Position numbers and translations under genes: made by a program
DNA from: Diogma glabrata
Taxonomy: Eukaryota; Arthropoda; Insecta; Diptera; Cylindrotomidae
NCBI GenBank assembly: GCA_963693315.1
Contig: OY856187.1
Coordinates: 392,907,984-392,971,983, forward strand
Direction of reading: 5' to 3'
Length of the DNA: 64,000 nucleotides
Shown here: positions 11,380 through 23,275 of the stretch, piece after piece
Layout: each line of letters begins with the position of its first letter
Position numbering within the stretch: position 1 is the first letter of the stretch
The notes under the pieces: model-generated
What the model was told of the DNA's origin: nothing
Databases searched by the model: none
What the model saw: the letters and a program-made list of their open reading frames with translations, nothing else

Positions 11380-11579
11380 NNNNNNNNNNNNNNNNNNNNN
11401 NNNNNNNNNNNNNNNNNNNNNNNNNNNNNNNNNNNNNNNNNNNNNNNNNNNNNNNNNNNNNNNNNNNNNNNNNNNNNNNNNNNNNNNNNNNNNNNNNNNN
11501 NNNNNNNNNNNNNNNNNNNNNNNNNNNNNNNNNNNNNNNNNNNNNNNNNNNNNNNNNNNNNNNNNNNNNNNNNNNNNNN
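11380..11579. other. Assembly gap, 200 N
   Basis: Exactly 200 N, a nominal gap length. The sequence TAAAAGCTT ends the left flank (11371-11379) and begins the right flank (11580-11588). Confidence 0.99.
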
Positions 11580-12239
11580 TAAAAGCTTAAGTGGATTTTT
11601 ATTCGAATATTGAAAATCAATGAAATCGTATTTGTTATGAATTTACAATTCGTTTAGATTTTATGCAGGTTGAAAGGTTAAATAAACTGAAATGTTTTGT
11701 TATTTTATTTTAATTACACAAAAAAGAGGTTTTGCCGGCTTCTTTTTTATATCTTAAAATTTAAGCTAGTTGTCTTAAAGTATTTAATAGGATGTAAAAA
11801 AATGTAATTTAAACATTTTGATGAAGAAAATCATGAACAAACAAAACCTACAATAAACGTTTTAGTTAAAAACGAAAACATAAAAAGCTAGAACTTCGCT
11901 TGAAAATAGAAATCGATTTTTCTGTTTCCTAAAATTTGCTCAAATTTGTTTTGGGGATATTGTTTTCTTTATCTTGTACGAACACACAAAAATCTGACCT
12001 GTGAAGGTCTAGTGTTCCAACAAAACTAATATTTGTTTTGTTTCAAAATGTAATCGAGTGAAACTTTTATTTGAATTGATTTTTATTTAAAAAAAAAAAA
12101 TATTGTTCAACTTAAGTACCAAATGAAGTTGGAATTTTCATGAAAAGATTGATTTAGGTTTTTGATAAAATTTCCATTCGATTTGGTAGAATATTTTAGA
12201 TGTTGCTTTAGACTTTTGGTTTTGCATTTTGTTTATTAT
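11580..12239. other. No recognisable feature
   Basis: AT-rich DNA; no frame, repeat partner or motif recognised. Confidence 0.45.
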
Positions 12240-12900
12240 CTAATTGGCTTCTAATTTTCTATTTTTCTAATTTCTTTTTTTTTTAATTTTCTAATTTACT
12301 AATTTTCTGATTTCCAAATTTTCTTAGTTTCTACTTTTCATTTTAATTGTTTGATGTTCTAGTTTTCTAATTTTCTAATTATCTAATTTTCTATTTTCCT
12401 GATTTTGTTAGTTTGTAATTTTCTAATTTTCTTCTTTTTTAATTTTCTAATTTCTAATATTCGTAGTTTTTAATATTATAATTTTAGGATTTTGTAAATT
12501 TGTAATTTTGTAGTTTTGTTATTTTGTAACTTTATGTTTTTGTTATTTTTCTAGCTTTCTTTTTTTTCAATATCCTAATTTTCTGGTACCCCCATTTTCT
12601 AATTTTTAATTTTCGAGCTTTCGAGTTTTCTAATTTTCTTTTTTCTTATTTTCTAATATTCTGATTTTCTTATTTTCTAATTTTCTAACTTTCTAATTTT
12701 CTAGCTTTCTAATTTTCTAATCTTCTAATTTTCCAATTTTTTAATTTCCTAATATTTTATTTTCTTAATTTTCTATTTTTCTAATCCTTATTTTCTGATT
12801 TTCTAGTTCACTAATTTTTTTATTTTCTAATATTCTTATTTCTAATGTTTTCTAATTTTCTGATTTTCAATTATACAAATTTTTTAATTTTCTTGTTGCA
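12240..12900 (+). repeat. TTTTCTAA minisatellite
   Basis: A degenerate tandem array of an 8-10 bp word (TTTTCTAAT and variants TTTTCTGAT, CTTTCTAAT) over about 650 bp. One strand is strongly pyrimidine-rich, which could allow unusual DNA structure. Non-coding. Confidence 0.85.
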
Positions 12901-15184
12901 TTTATCTTTCACAGCTTTAAGTCCCTTCGTTACAAAAGTTTTAAGTATATTGTTCAAGTAAATTTCTTCTGTTCGGATTGTTGATTATGTTATTTCATCT
13001 ACTACAGCCCTTCATCATTAATCGGTTTTAAAATACATTAGTTGTACGAGCAGAATGTATTTTTTTTGGAAGAAGTTGAACAAATTCGTAGAGACGCCGG
13101 TTATTTGAAACTACGAAAACATCAAACACTGATGAGCGAATTTGATGCAATATGAAACAAATGTTCTTGACAACAGCATATTGTAAATGCTTTCAATTTA
13201 CTTTCGTTTTGTCACAGCTTATACAGTCACTACCACCAGTCACCAGTCACCACAACACTGGAATTGGTTCGCATGTTACGGTCATCTAGAATAGTATTTT
13301 ATTCCCATGGGTTTAGCTGTGCTTTTTCTGACTATTCTCTTAGTGTTAAAAAATTTCTTAAGCTACAACAGTAAAACAAACTATTTCAAACATACCACCA
13401 ATTAAATTCAAACTAAGTCATATATACAATAAAAACATCCATTTGAGGTAGTACAACGGAAAATTACCTTTCTGAAAAACTAAAAGGTAGTACTAAACAA
13501 AGGAAGAGAAAAGGAATAACAAATCTCTTTTGCCAACATATTTTTACATTTTCTATTTTTTATTTTTGTAATTATTAATGCTCGTTCATGCTCTAATTTA
13601 CATTCCCTACAAAAATATGAAAATTTTAATGATAAAATCATTGACACAAAACTTTTTGTTCTAGTTTTTCCAGTCATTATGTTACTGTTAACAATCCATC
13701 TAAACTTATCTGTACATTAGCTCAGTATGAGAATGAGGTTGGGGATGAGAGTTTATTGAAATTTTATTATTGTTTTTGTCACAGACGGAATTAATATTTG
13801 CGATTGGAATTCATGTGGTTAGAGTTATAAAGTGATCAAATAGAAAATTTTACTATATGGATTTGATTTTTGTTGACAAAATGGATTTGAATTTTTTCTG
13901 AGTAAAAACTGAATGTCTTAATTTTATCTACGATAGTGGCACCAATTTTATAATTAAAGAATGTTTTGAAGTTAAAGTTTAAGCATTTGCTTCAAGAATT
14001 TTCCAGAAACTTTGTAGATGACTAGTTAAACAAATCAATAATAATAAAATAGAGCTCGGTTAGAATAAACCCACACTGCAAAAAATATTTAATACGTCAT
14101 TCTGTACCACAAAAATTGAAATAAAAGTTGAAAATAAGTAATCCGACTAGCAGGTTAAAGTATTCTCGTGCATGTTTAGAATCACTCCTTGACATTATAT
14201 TAATATTTTAGATATCTACAGTTTTTGTTCACTTTGCATTTTCATTTCCGCTCTTTCTCTTTTTTGTAGTTTTGAGTAAAACAAAAATTTAGGGTAAGAT
14301 GGAGAACATTCGTCATCGGGACACATTCGTCAAAACTTTAAAAATCAATTTATTTCTAAAGTTTGGTATTATTCTGTTTGCAATCAATGAAATAACAAGT
14401 GCTTGTATGTTTTTGTCTTTTGTTCTGTGATTTTTTAATGACTTTTCGTAACGTTTTTTGGTTTTTTATAATAAATGTGACACATTTAAAAATAAATTTT
14501 TTGTGCGTGGTAAATTTTATTTTGTTTTATTTTATTTTGCTCAAAAGAAAAGAGGAATAAAATCTAGTTTATTTTTCTATCTATCCGTTACACATATTTT
14601 TGTTTATTTGGGTTAGTTTTTGTCTTGCGTCATTGTTTAATAAGAAAAATTTTAGAAATATATATATATATATAATTTACTGACTAATAATTTTAAATAA
14701 TGATTTCATGTTTAAGTTATTTGTTATTTTACATAATTTATAAATGAACAATTTTAAATTGGTTGTTATTAATTTTAATTATGAAGTTAAAAAAATTATT
14801 TCATGACTTTATTTATTGACTGAATTCGAACGAATATCGAACGCACTTATTTTCTTACAAGTTTTAAGCAAATCAAAACGAAAGAAATGAAAAAAAAAAA
14901 CTTATTTTAAAAAAATCTTTGAAAGAATTATATTTATTTTTTTTTTTCAAATAATTTTCTCCCAACAAAATATTTTCATGCAATTTTTTGTTTTGCTCAT
15001 AAAATTTTTTTCGTAAATTCTTTTATTTTATCTTAAGAGCAAGAATGACAAGCAAAAAAAAATAACGTCGGCATGGTTTTAGTTTTATAATAAGTTTTTT
15101 TAATAAGTCCGTAAAAATAAAAGTCTGATCACTGGTTGAGAGTGATATTTGAAAACTTTCAGACTCAAAACATTGCATAAAATT
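12901..15184. other. Long gene-free interval
   Basis: About 2.3 kb of AT-rich sequence with only chance frames of 60-65 codons (13480-13677 and 15023-15205, both minus) that lack recognisable domains. A 20-bp (TA)n lies near 14653. I see no exon-like structure or repeat shared with the rest of the window. Confidence 0.4.
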
Positions 15185-16115
15185 ATTTTGGATTTTTGAG
15201 ATCAATTAAACTCAAGTAAGTAAAGAAGTAATTGGAATATTTTCAATTCAAAGGTATGGTTTGAAGTTTCTCAGAAAAAAACTACAATTCACATTTTTTA
15301 CATGTTTCGGATCGGATTCGAACCTACCCTCGTCAGTGCCCGGCTCGAATCCTTGGGCAGACACGCTATCGATTACGCCGTTGAGGCGATGACAATTTCA
15401 AAGTTGAAACTTCTTCATCACTTAATTATTTTTTACTTAAGTTGAATTTTTCCACTGTCATTAGACTCCATATTATGGAAATGCTTTTACATTATATGGG
15501 ATTTCTTGCATTGCATAAAATATTTTCATTAAGCTTCATAAAAGAAATTAGCATTAATAGTTTTAATATTGAATGTGTATGTATTTTAATATGTCTAATA
15601 TGTCTACATTCAGTAAAAATAAAGTGCAAAATTGCTTTAAGTTTTGACTGAGTTCTGTTACCTGTAAAATATTCACAATCTTACTAGCCGTTCAGTTGCT
15701 AAAATTTAAAGGAATGATAACACAGATTTAGCTTTTAACAACACAAAAATATATATCATCATTATCTAGAAACTTTTTGTCTAAAAATTTAATGCAAAAA
15801 ATCCCATATAATGTAAAAACATTTCCATAATATGAAGTCTAATGACAGTGAAAAAATTCAACTTAAGTAAAATAAATAAGTGATGAAAAAGTTTAAACTT
15901 CGAAATTGTCATCGCCTCAACGTCGTGATCGATAGCGTGTCTGCCTAAGGATTCGAGCCAGGCACTGACGAGAAAGGTTAGAATTCATCCGAAACACGAA
16001 AAATGTGAAGTGGAATTTTTTTCTAAGAAGCTTTAAACCAGACCTTTGAATTGAAAAAATTCCAATTACTTCTTTACTTACTTGAGCTTAATTGATCTCA
16101 AAAATCCCCAATTAA
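15185..16115. mobile_element. Foldback element carrying a tRNA-like segment in its arms
   Basis: Arms 15185-15520 and 15783-16115 are reverse complements with moderate divergence, separated by about 260 bp. Landmarks are CTCAAGTAAGTAAAGAAGTA (left) versus TACTTCTTTACTTACTTGAG (right). On the minus strand of the left arm, GCCTCAACGGCGTAATCGAT then AGCG forms an A-box-like tRNA start, and GGTTCGAATCC (15313-15323) is a perfect B box. The right arm keeps the A-box part but the B box has decayed. No protein is encoded. A relative lies at 61285-62290. Confidence 0.75.
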
Positions 16116-17094
16116 TATATCATCATATTTTTATAACTTGTTTTAACAAATAAAATTTTTCCACAGATCATAAAATAACTGTTCTTTAAATATTTGAGCT
16201 CTAAACGTATACATTCGTTGAATATTTCCATTTTCATTTACAACCAATAAAATAAAACTATAAAAATTCATCTAACATAGAAAAAAATTCTTAATCTCAA
16301 ATTACAATAAGAAAACAGAATATATGAACATAAAAATTGAAAGCAAATAAAATTAACGATAAAACTACCAGTATAAGAAGTAAAATATATACATAACTGT
16401 AAATAAAATTAAAATATGTGGCGCCAAAGAGAACGAAAAAAAATAAATTCCAATAAAGAAAATGATTTTTCTTTGCGAAAAAAATTTATGTAGATTGTCT
16501 TCTATTACTATTCTTCAATAGAAAAAAAAATTCTTTTCTATTAATGTTTTTCCAGATTTCAGTTAAGACTTGTACTAGGATCAGCTGAAAAGTGGGCATA
16601 CTTCAATTTCATATTTAAGAAATAATATGATGTTTGTTTCAATGTAAAGTTATCAATGACAAATGTACAAGACACTTTTGGTTTGTAGTTTATCATCGTC
16701 GAATTCCAATCAATAACATCTTATATGAATATAATTTGATGACCAGCAATATATCTACTGATTCGTGTATATAATATATATTATAATATTATAGTTTCAT
16801 TCGAATTCTTATCGAATGATTTGATCTTTTTATTGAATATCTGATTCATATCTGACTAAAAAATGAAACTGAATAAATTGATCGGAAATCAAGAATAAGA
16901 TGGATGGATAATTTTAAAAACAAATAAGTTTTCTATATCTAGAAATTCTGTAGAAAATTCAATTGATTTAATTAAATTTAAAAAAACGAGAGACTTGGGA
17001 CATTATTGGAATCTTAAGAATTTAAAATTCTATTTTATAGTTAATGATTTTGAGCAAGAAATATTCTCCAATACAAAAATAATTTTGAATGTAA
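16116..17094. other. No recognisable feature
   Basis: AT-rich sequence; no frames above background and no repeat partner recognised. Confidence 0.4.
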
Positions 17095-17110
17095 TACACC
17101 CAACTATTTT
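17095..17110 (+). repeat. Left copy of a perfect 16-bp inverted repeat
   Basis: TACACCCAACTATTTT here returns as its exact reverse complement at 23656-23671. Both ends are followed internally by scattered ACACGA words, resembling subterminal repeats. It may mark one end of a DNA transposon. Confidence 0.5.
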
Positions 17111-17249
17111 GAAATAACACGATTCACCAAATATACGTTTTACACGAATGTTTTGTTCTTGCACGAATCCCAAAATTTTTTTTAGTATTATTTTTGACAT
17201 TATAATCAGAAGACGGTTGATTTATGGCCAGACAAGTGTGGGTGACTTT

Positions 17250-17345
17250 TTTTTAAAAAAAGTATTGTGTAATAGGAATAAAAATATGTATTGCAATGAC
17301 ACAGAAGACTAGCTCGCACAACAACATGGGTTCTTAGGTGTTGAC
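17250..17345 (-). mobile_element. LINE/SINE 3'-tail fragment
   Basis: The minus strand contains CATGTTGTTGTG, then TGACACAT-like and TTCCTATTACACAATA words, and ends in an A run. This matches the 3' end of the Jockey/CR1-like LINE, with small deletions. Confidence 0.6.
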
Positions 17346-17384
17346 AAAGACAAAGAAGCTAGCTTCAGCCTGTGGGGACGAGTA

Positions 17385-18450
17385 GACTTTTACATGCTGC
17401 TCCAGTGCAAATAACGGTATTGTACGCGTATCTCATAAAAGACGGATTAAACGAAAAAGCAAGTGAAGATAAGTAGACTCTGGTGACCCACATTAGACGA
17501 AAAGAACCGCGATCACCACGTCCACTCCCATAATTCTAACACACTCACACACACACATACACTCTCACACTTCGCCCACTCACTCACACACACACACCCT
17601 CACACACATATACACATTCATGCCCATAAGCGCCAGTTTGTAAATCAGAATTTAGTAAGAGTTGTTCAACTGTTTTCTACCAGTATAGACTGATCATACT
17701 CGTATAACTCAATCCTTGAATCAATCATTTTGGATCAATTTGAATCAAGTTTTGGAAGTTGTTGTTTTTTTTAATTTATCAAATCACATCCGAACCACAC
17801 ATCTGTTTAACAACCGAGATGCATAACCCAAAATGCCGTTGTAACATTGATACAAAATTTTGTTCCAGACTTAATAAAAGCAGATTAAAAGAAACTCTTC
17901 AAAAATAATATTGAATTCACTATTACATTATAAGGTAGTATAAGAAGTATCGAGTTGACCAAAAATATTATCCGTTGAGAGACAATAACTTGTGCAAACA
18001 TTGGTAAAATAACAATAGAATGACGATATTTTTCGTCCGCAATACATTCTTTTATTAATCTATTCGTGACTGCTAATTCTCGAATTTTTGTCCTTCATAC
18101 TATCATCAAATTTACGATAAACTACAACAATTGGTTGAGTAAATAATAATAAGCCATTCATTTTTAATCTTATTTATTTATAAGTTTTTATCAACAAGTT
18201 TCACAATATACAGGTAAAATTCTCGCTTATATGGCTTCAACTGGATCCTGGCAGACCCACACGCATGCAACCAAGCTACTCTCTCATACGTACCCACACC
18301 CACACAACCATATATTCACACTCATACCCCCACAAACACATCCATAATCATTCACACCCACGCCTAGAATAAAGTTAAAATATGACTCACCCCATAGCTC
18401 GTCCAGAGCCTCTTTATTCACACATCCTCGTCCAGTATAGGGTTTGGTAA
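17385..18450 (-). repeat. REP-C copy, diverged and partial
   Basis: Shares ordered blocks with 58250-59110: a GACTCTGG(T/C)GACCC block, CGAAAAGAACC...GATCACCACG, a CA-rich simple-repeat stretch (17530-17620 and 18280-18360), and ATATGACTCACCCCAT near 18382. The two CA-rich parts are separated by about 600 bp that has no match to the other copies. Confidence 0.55.
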
Positions 18451-19138
18451 AATTACGCCGGTAATACTTGCAGATGTTTAGAAAATCTCCTATTCCGCCT
18501 TAGAGGTGGTTGTTCTTCCGGAAATATCTTTTATGGATCACACCGAATTCCAAATATAAAATGGTCGGTACGGAAATGTACTGCCATATTCAGCACACCA
18601 GGTACAACTGTGGCACGTGATAAATTGTTCAATGCGGATTGTTTGTAAATTCTGTCTAACTTTTTGATATTACTTAACACCAATTCTTTTTTTATATTTT
18701 CTTTGGTTTTTTTTTTGGTTTTTATCATTAAATTCATCAATTCTTGCCACAAATTGAAAAACAAACCACACCCAAAAAAACTTGATGTCTCAAATGTCAA
18801 AAAACATACGCAGCTGTTAACCGTTTAGCACAGAAAAAGTAAGAGAGAGAGAAGCCCTTTATCGCTTCTATTTATATCATTATTAACGGCCGTTTGTAAA
18901 CAATAACAAACCGATGAAAACGATGAGTTTGCTTCTTGGAAAGTTTTCCTTCGTTAAGTTTTGCATCCACTAAAGAGTTTGCCAACAAATTCATATCAAA
19001 CTTAAAAACAAATTCTGTAAAAAAAGAAGATTACGAACCGAGTGCAAGAAGATGTGTTGGAAAAGGTTAAAATGAAATTAGAAAGATCTTGTTAATGTAA
19101 ATTTAATGCATGCGAGAAAGTAGTGCGACTCCAAATTA
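18451..19138. other. No recognisable feature
   Basis: Contains an 89-codon minus-strand frame (18531-18800) without recognisable domains and a short GA run. I could not classify it. Confidence 0.35.
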
Positions 19139-20500
19139 CGAAGTTTGAATAACAACTTCATTACAAAATATTTTTGGAAAACTCGGTATTTGATATAGAA
19201 AAATCAATGGCTGCATTTTGGTAGAATTAAAATAAACCAAATTTTTGTAACGTGAATCGGTGATTTTTTCTAAGGCCTTGTTTACATTTATGGCAAGGTC
19301 TCTGCGGAAGGAATTTATTCGTTTTAAAGTATAATATGCACAAACGAATAAATCCCGCACGGAAAGACGCTGACATAAATGTAAACGAGGACCTAGAAAA
19401 AGCGCTGATCAACGTGACAAAAATTAGGTCCATTTTAATGATCATAGGAAAAAACTACTTATGCAGGGTACTATCGTCTGCAAATCTATTTATGGGGTTA
19501 CAGGTGATTTTCAATAGTTCGTTGATATAAAATAGAGAGAAGGAAAGAAAACTGAGCCTGAGGGCTCACTCACATTAACTAATTTAGACCCAGAAGAAAA
19601 GCCATCCATGGATACATAAATGTATTGGTCGTTAAAAATTTTAAATCAGAATTAAATCAGATTGGCATGCATGAATGCATGATTCAATGGAATACGTTTG
19701 AAATGTAATATATAACAATCTACGTTTCCCCACCATTTTCAAGTTTGGTGTCCCAAAGATGAGCTATATCGTTCGATTTGTAGAAATTTTTGGTATGAGC
19801 CAACGCAAGATTTTTGCAAAATATTTTTAAAATAATAGGGGAAATGTTGCCCAAGCAGGAGGCTTTGATGTTAATTCACTTTTTAAAAGTGTTTCAACAA
19901 TTTTCGGTTTGACATGAAGTTCTTTCGTATTAGCTCCTGAAAACTGGCTTTCTTTAAGAGTTTCCAAAATAGTAGAGTTCAAACTAAAGCGTTCCGCGAA
20001 TATGGTTTTTCTTGATGGGTCATTGATAATTAAATCACCGACAATAATAGGAAGGGTTGAAGGTTTGATACCAGAATTTAAGATTTAATGGTACTGTAAA
20101 ACCTTGAGTCAGATGTGGGCACAACCACAGACTTCGCCCCTTTCGCTTTATCAATTTCTGCTTTTTCCATTATGTGGTTTGATATTCTGTTGGATTTTGG
20201 GATCGTTTAACAGGATTATTGTTTTGAATCCAAGTATTATATAATCTACGTTTATTACTAATGGCCAATCTGGCACTTCGAAAACAAATATTTTTGTTTG
20301 GGTTTCATTATTGAGAAGGGAACGAATTTGTTCATCCCGAATTGAGTGGTATCAGCAAAGTTTTGAGCAAAAGCATTTGCATCGTCTGCAAAAACAATGA
20401 CTATCGAGAGGGAAAACTTGATAAATATTTCGGCGACGAAAAGAAAAATTCGGTTACTACCACATGTTTTGTGCCAGCGAAAGGTTTCCTGTCTCAATAA
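19139..20500 (-). pseudogene. Jockey/CR1-like LINE reverse transcriptase remnants
   Basis: Minus-strand pieces in the correct RT order. Near 20110-19860 the reading is GDLIINDPSRKTIFAERFSL, typical of the linker before the RT core. Near 19530-19500 it is YFINELLKITCNPI. At 19484-19461 the catalytic box FADDSTLH is visible, followed by a stop. At 19340-19139 it is RINSFRRDLAINVNKALEKI then NLVYFNSTK. The last piece matches the intact version at 41895-42020. Many stops and frame changes are present, so this is an old copy. Between the catalytic box and the last piece, 19336-19440 is inverted relative to its surroundings. Confidence 0.7.
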
Positions 20501-21116
20501 CCTCAGATATGTTTGTGTTGTATTTAAAAACCCTATTTAAAAACTCACCAACCAAATAGAAGACACAAAAACTGAATGTGATGTCATCGTGACCTCATAA
20601 CCGCTGTGCCAACCAAATGATCGAACCTTTTCTTTCAGTGCTGTGTTTATTTTTGAGAATTGAAACATTTTACAGCATTTAGGAACTCTAGCTTTTGTAC
20701 ATTAGTTTTGATAACTGAGGTATTAAATAGTGGTAAAAATTTCCAATACTACCCTTATCATGATCGATACTCATATACTACCCCTATCATCATCGATACT
20801 CATATCTAGAAAAAACTTTTATCATGCCATTACAAAAGCGAAAGTTTTTACAAGAAGAAAGGTCTTGTTATGTGGCAAATAATTCTGCCGGCCTTTCATT
20901 GTTATCGTTGTTAGCCGTCTTAAAAATTCAAATGACGATTTGTTGTGGATGTTAAAGTCCAGGATTCAGTGTTTTGTCTAGTGGACAGTTTTCAGAAACT
21001 TATATTTGCTTAAGAAAAATAATATGTGATTTGTCATTATCGCGATGATGTTGCACGGCCTAACAGTTGACTTTCGATCCATTTACCCGACAAACAATTT
21101 CACTATTTGTAACCAT
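20501..21116. other. No recognisable gene; short tandem duplication
   Basis: A sequence of about 31 bp with ATCGATACTCATAT is present twice in tandem at about 20750-20815. Nothing else was recognised. Confidence 0.4.
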
Positions 21117-21255
21117 AAGAAGACCGAAATGTTACCGGTGACTGTTATCGGGCACTAATGGTAACGTGACTGATTTTTGTTACCGTATTTTGGTCAGACA
21201 ATGGGCAGTAACGGTTACCGAACGAGGACCGTTCCGGTTACATTTCAGTCTTCGT
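21117..21255. mobile_element. Short hairpin MITE-like element
   Basis: GAAGACCGAAATGTTACCGG at the left end pairs imperfectly with CCGGTTACATTTCAGTCTTC at the right end. The element is about 140 bp with GGTAAC/GTTACC words inside. No coding capacity. It lies directly against a REP-B minisatellite. Confidence 0.6.
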
Positions 21256-21259
21256 ATAC

Positions 21260-23275
21260 TCAGAAAAATGTAGTAACAAAAAATTATAACAAAATCAAAA
21301 GTTGAAACTTTTTTCAAAATTCCAAAAATATTCCATATATTAGAATAAAATCAAATATTTAAATTTTTCTATATTCCAAAAATATTCCAAAAATTCTTAA
21401 AAATTCAAACTTTTTACAAAAATTCTAAAAATATTGCAAAAATTATAACAATATCAAAAATTGAAACTTTTTTCAAAATTCTTAAAATATTGCAAAAATT
21501 CTTAAAAAATCAAAAATTTAAACTTTTTTCAAAATTCTAAAAATATATATAAAAAACTTCTATTTTTTTTTCAAAATTCTAAAAATATTGCAAAAATTAT
21601 AACAAAATCAAAAATCCAAAATTTTTCCAAAATTCTAAAAATATTGCAAAAATTATAACAAAATCAAAATATTGTAAATATTATTAAATATTAAATTAAA
21701 TCAAACTTTTTCAAAAATTCTAAAAATATTCCAAAACTTTTGTAATAAGTTCAATCAAAGAGGGAAACTTTTTTCAAAAATTCTAAACCTATTGCAAAAA
21801 TTATAAGAAAATCATATATTGAAACTTTTTTCAAAATTCCAAAAATATTCCAAATATTAGAAAAACTCGATCTAAATTCCAATAATATTTTTGAAAATCT
21901 CTTAAAAATTCAAAATTTTCAAAAATTCTAAAAATATTGCAAAAATTATAACAATATTAAAAATTGAAACTTTTTCCAAATTCAAAAAATTATAATTCTA
22001 AAAATATTCCAAAAATTCGTACAAAACCAATAATACAAAATTTTTTCATAATTTCAAAAATATTTCAAAAAACTATAACATATTCAAAAATGTCCATGTC
22101 CAATTTCATTTTCAATTACATTAACGTATAAAAACAGCAAAAAATTTTTTTTTTCCAAAAATTGGCTAAAAAAATAAATGAAAACAGTTTTTGACACACT
22201 TGAAATTATTTTTTTGACAAACGTATTATGCCATAATTCTCTATACCTAGGAATCGCCCAGTGGCCAAAATTCGGCCATTTTAAATAAAAATTGCAAATG
22301 AACCTCCCAACCAAATAGCTACAACACATTATTTCAGGGTTTAATTAATCAATCAATCGCCCAGTGGCCAAAATTCGGTCATTGTAAACAGGAATTGCAA
22401 GCAGACCTCCCAGCCGAATAGCTACACAACAACACATTATTTTAGAGTTTAATTAAAGATTTGTGAAACAAATAACTTGAAACAAAAAAACAAAATAACC
22501 GAACAAAAAACTCAAAAAAACACACCTATCACATTTTTGCCATTTTTTCTGAATAAATCAACAAAATTCAAAACAAAGTATTTTTAGGCCCTTCTACTAC
22601 TCATGAGCTTTCCAACAATATACATATTGCCACACTTTTAATGGGACAAGTATTTTAATATTGTACCACAAAACATTGCTTATGTATTTATATATAGATA
22701 ATAATAAAATTTCATGTCATACAAATATATATCATGTCATGCAAATAATTAATTTTATTTTTTTTTCAAAAAATTGGGTACAAAATAAATATAAATCTTT
22801 CTTTAGACACACTTGACAACATTTATTTGACAAACTTATAATGCAATAATCTAGTTTTTGGTCTCTCATACCAATCCCGCCATCAAGATTTTTCCGCATA
22901 TTTTGTTCCTACTCATTATCACTCAAAATGAACGTTTTTTAAACAAAAATTATGCATATTTCCTTGTTTGACACACTTGACGATTTTTTTTGACACATTT
23001 CCGGTATAGCTATCGAACACATCGTCCTTTTGACTCTTACCATTGAGTGTACCTATTTTTAGAAACGAAAATTTTTAAAAACCCTTTAGCCGATTTCTAG
23101 ATTTCGTTGGTTGTGCCGGCCGGCCGACAGATTGACATTCATTTTTTTTTTGCTTTGTTAGAATCAATAGGTCCTAAAACGTCGAGAAATGCCAAAAAAA
23201 GTAGGGATAAGAATTTCACTTTTAGCTCACGAAAGTAATACTTAGGTCTTTCAGACTGAAGTAACTATATATAAT
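21260..23275 (+). mobile_element. REP-B copy 2, rearranged
   Basis: Contains the A-rich minisatellite (21270-22090), the block TTGACACACTTGA...TTTTTTTGACAAAC, and the 3' end TCCTAAAACGTCGAGAAATG to TTTCAGACTGAAGTAA (23171-23268), collinear with 7400-7960. About 600 bp not present in copy 1 (22220-22790) interrupts it and includes two tandem copies of about 100 bp starting at ATCGCCCAGTGGCCAAAATT. Confidence 0.65.

Noticed and set aside
11348..11620. 90-aa minus-strand ORF
   Set aside because: Most of it is unknown residues across the N gap.
15305..15390. Functional tRNA gene on the minus strand
   Set aside because: A and B boxes are present, but the stems do not form a clean cloverleaf and the segment is part of a foldback arm with a decayed partner.
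17530..17620. Telomere-like or regulatory CA tract
   Set aside because: It is an irregular CACACACTC stretch that belongs to the REP-C family and is found at the same place in the other copies.
18531..18800. 89-aa minus-strand ORF
   Set aside because: Low-complexity Lys/Asn/Ile content without a recognisable domain or second copy; most likely chance.
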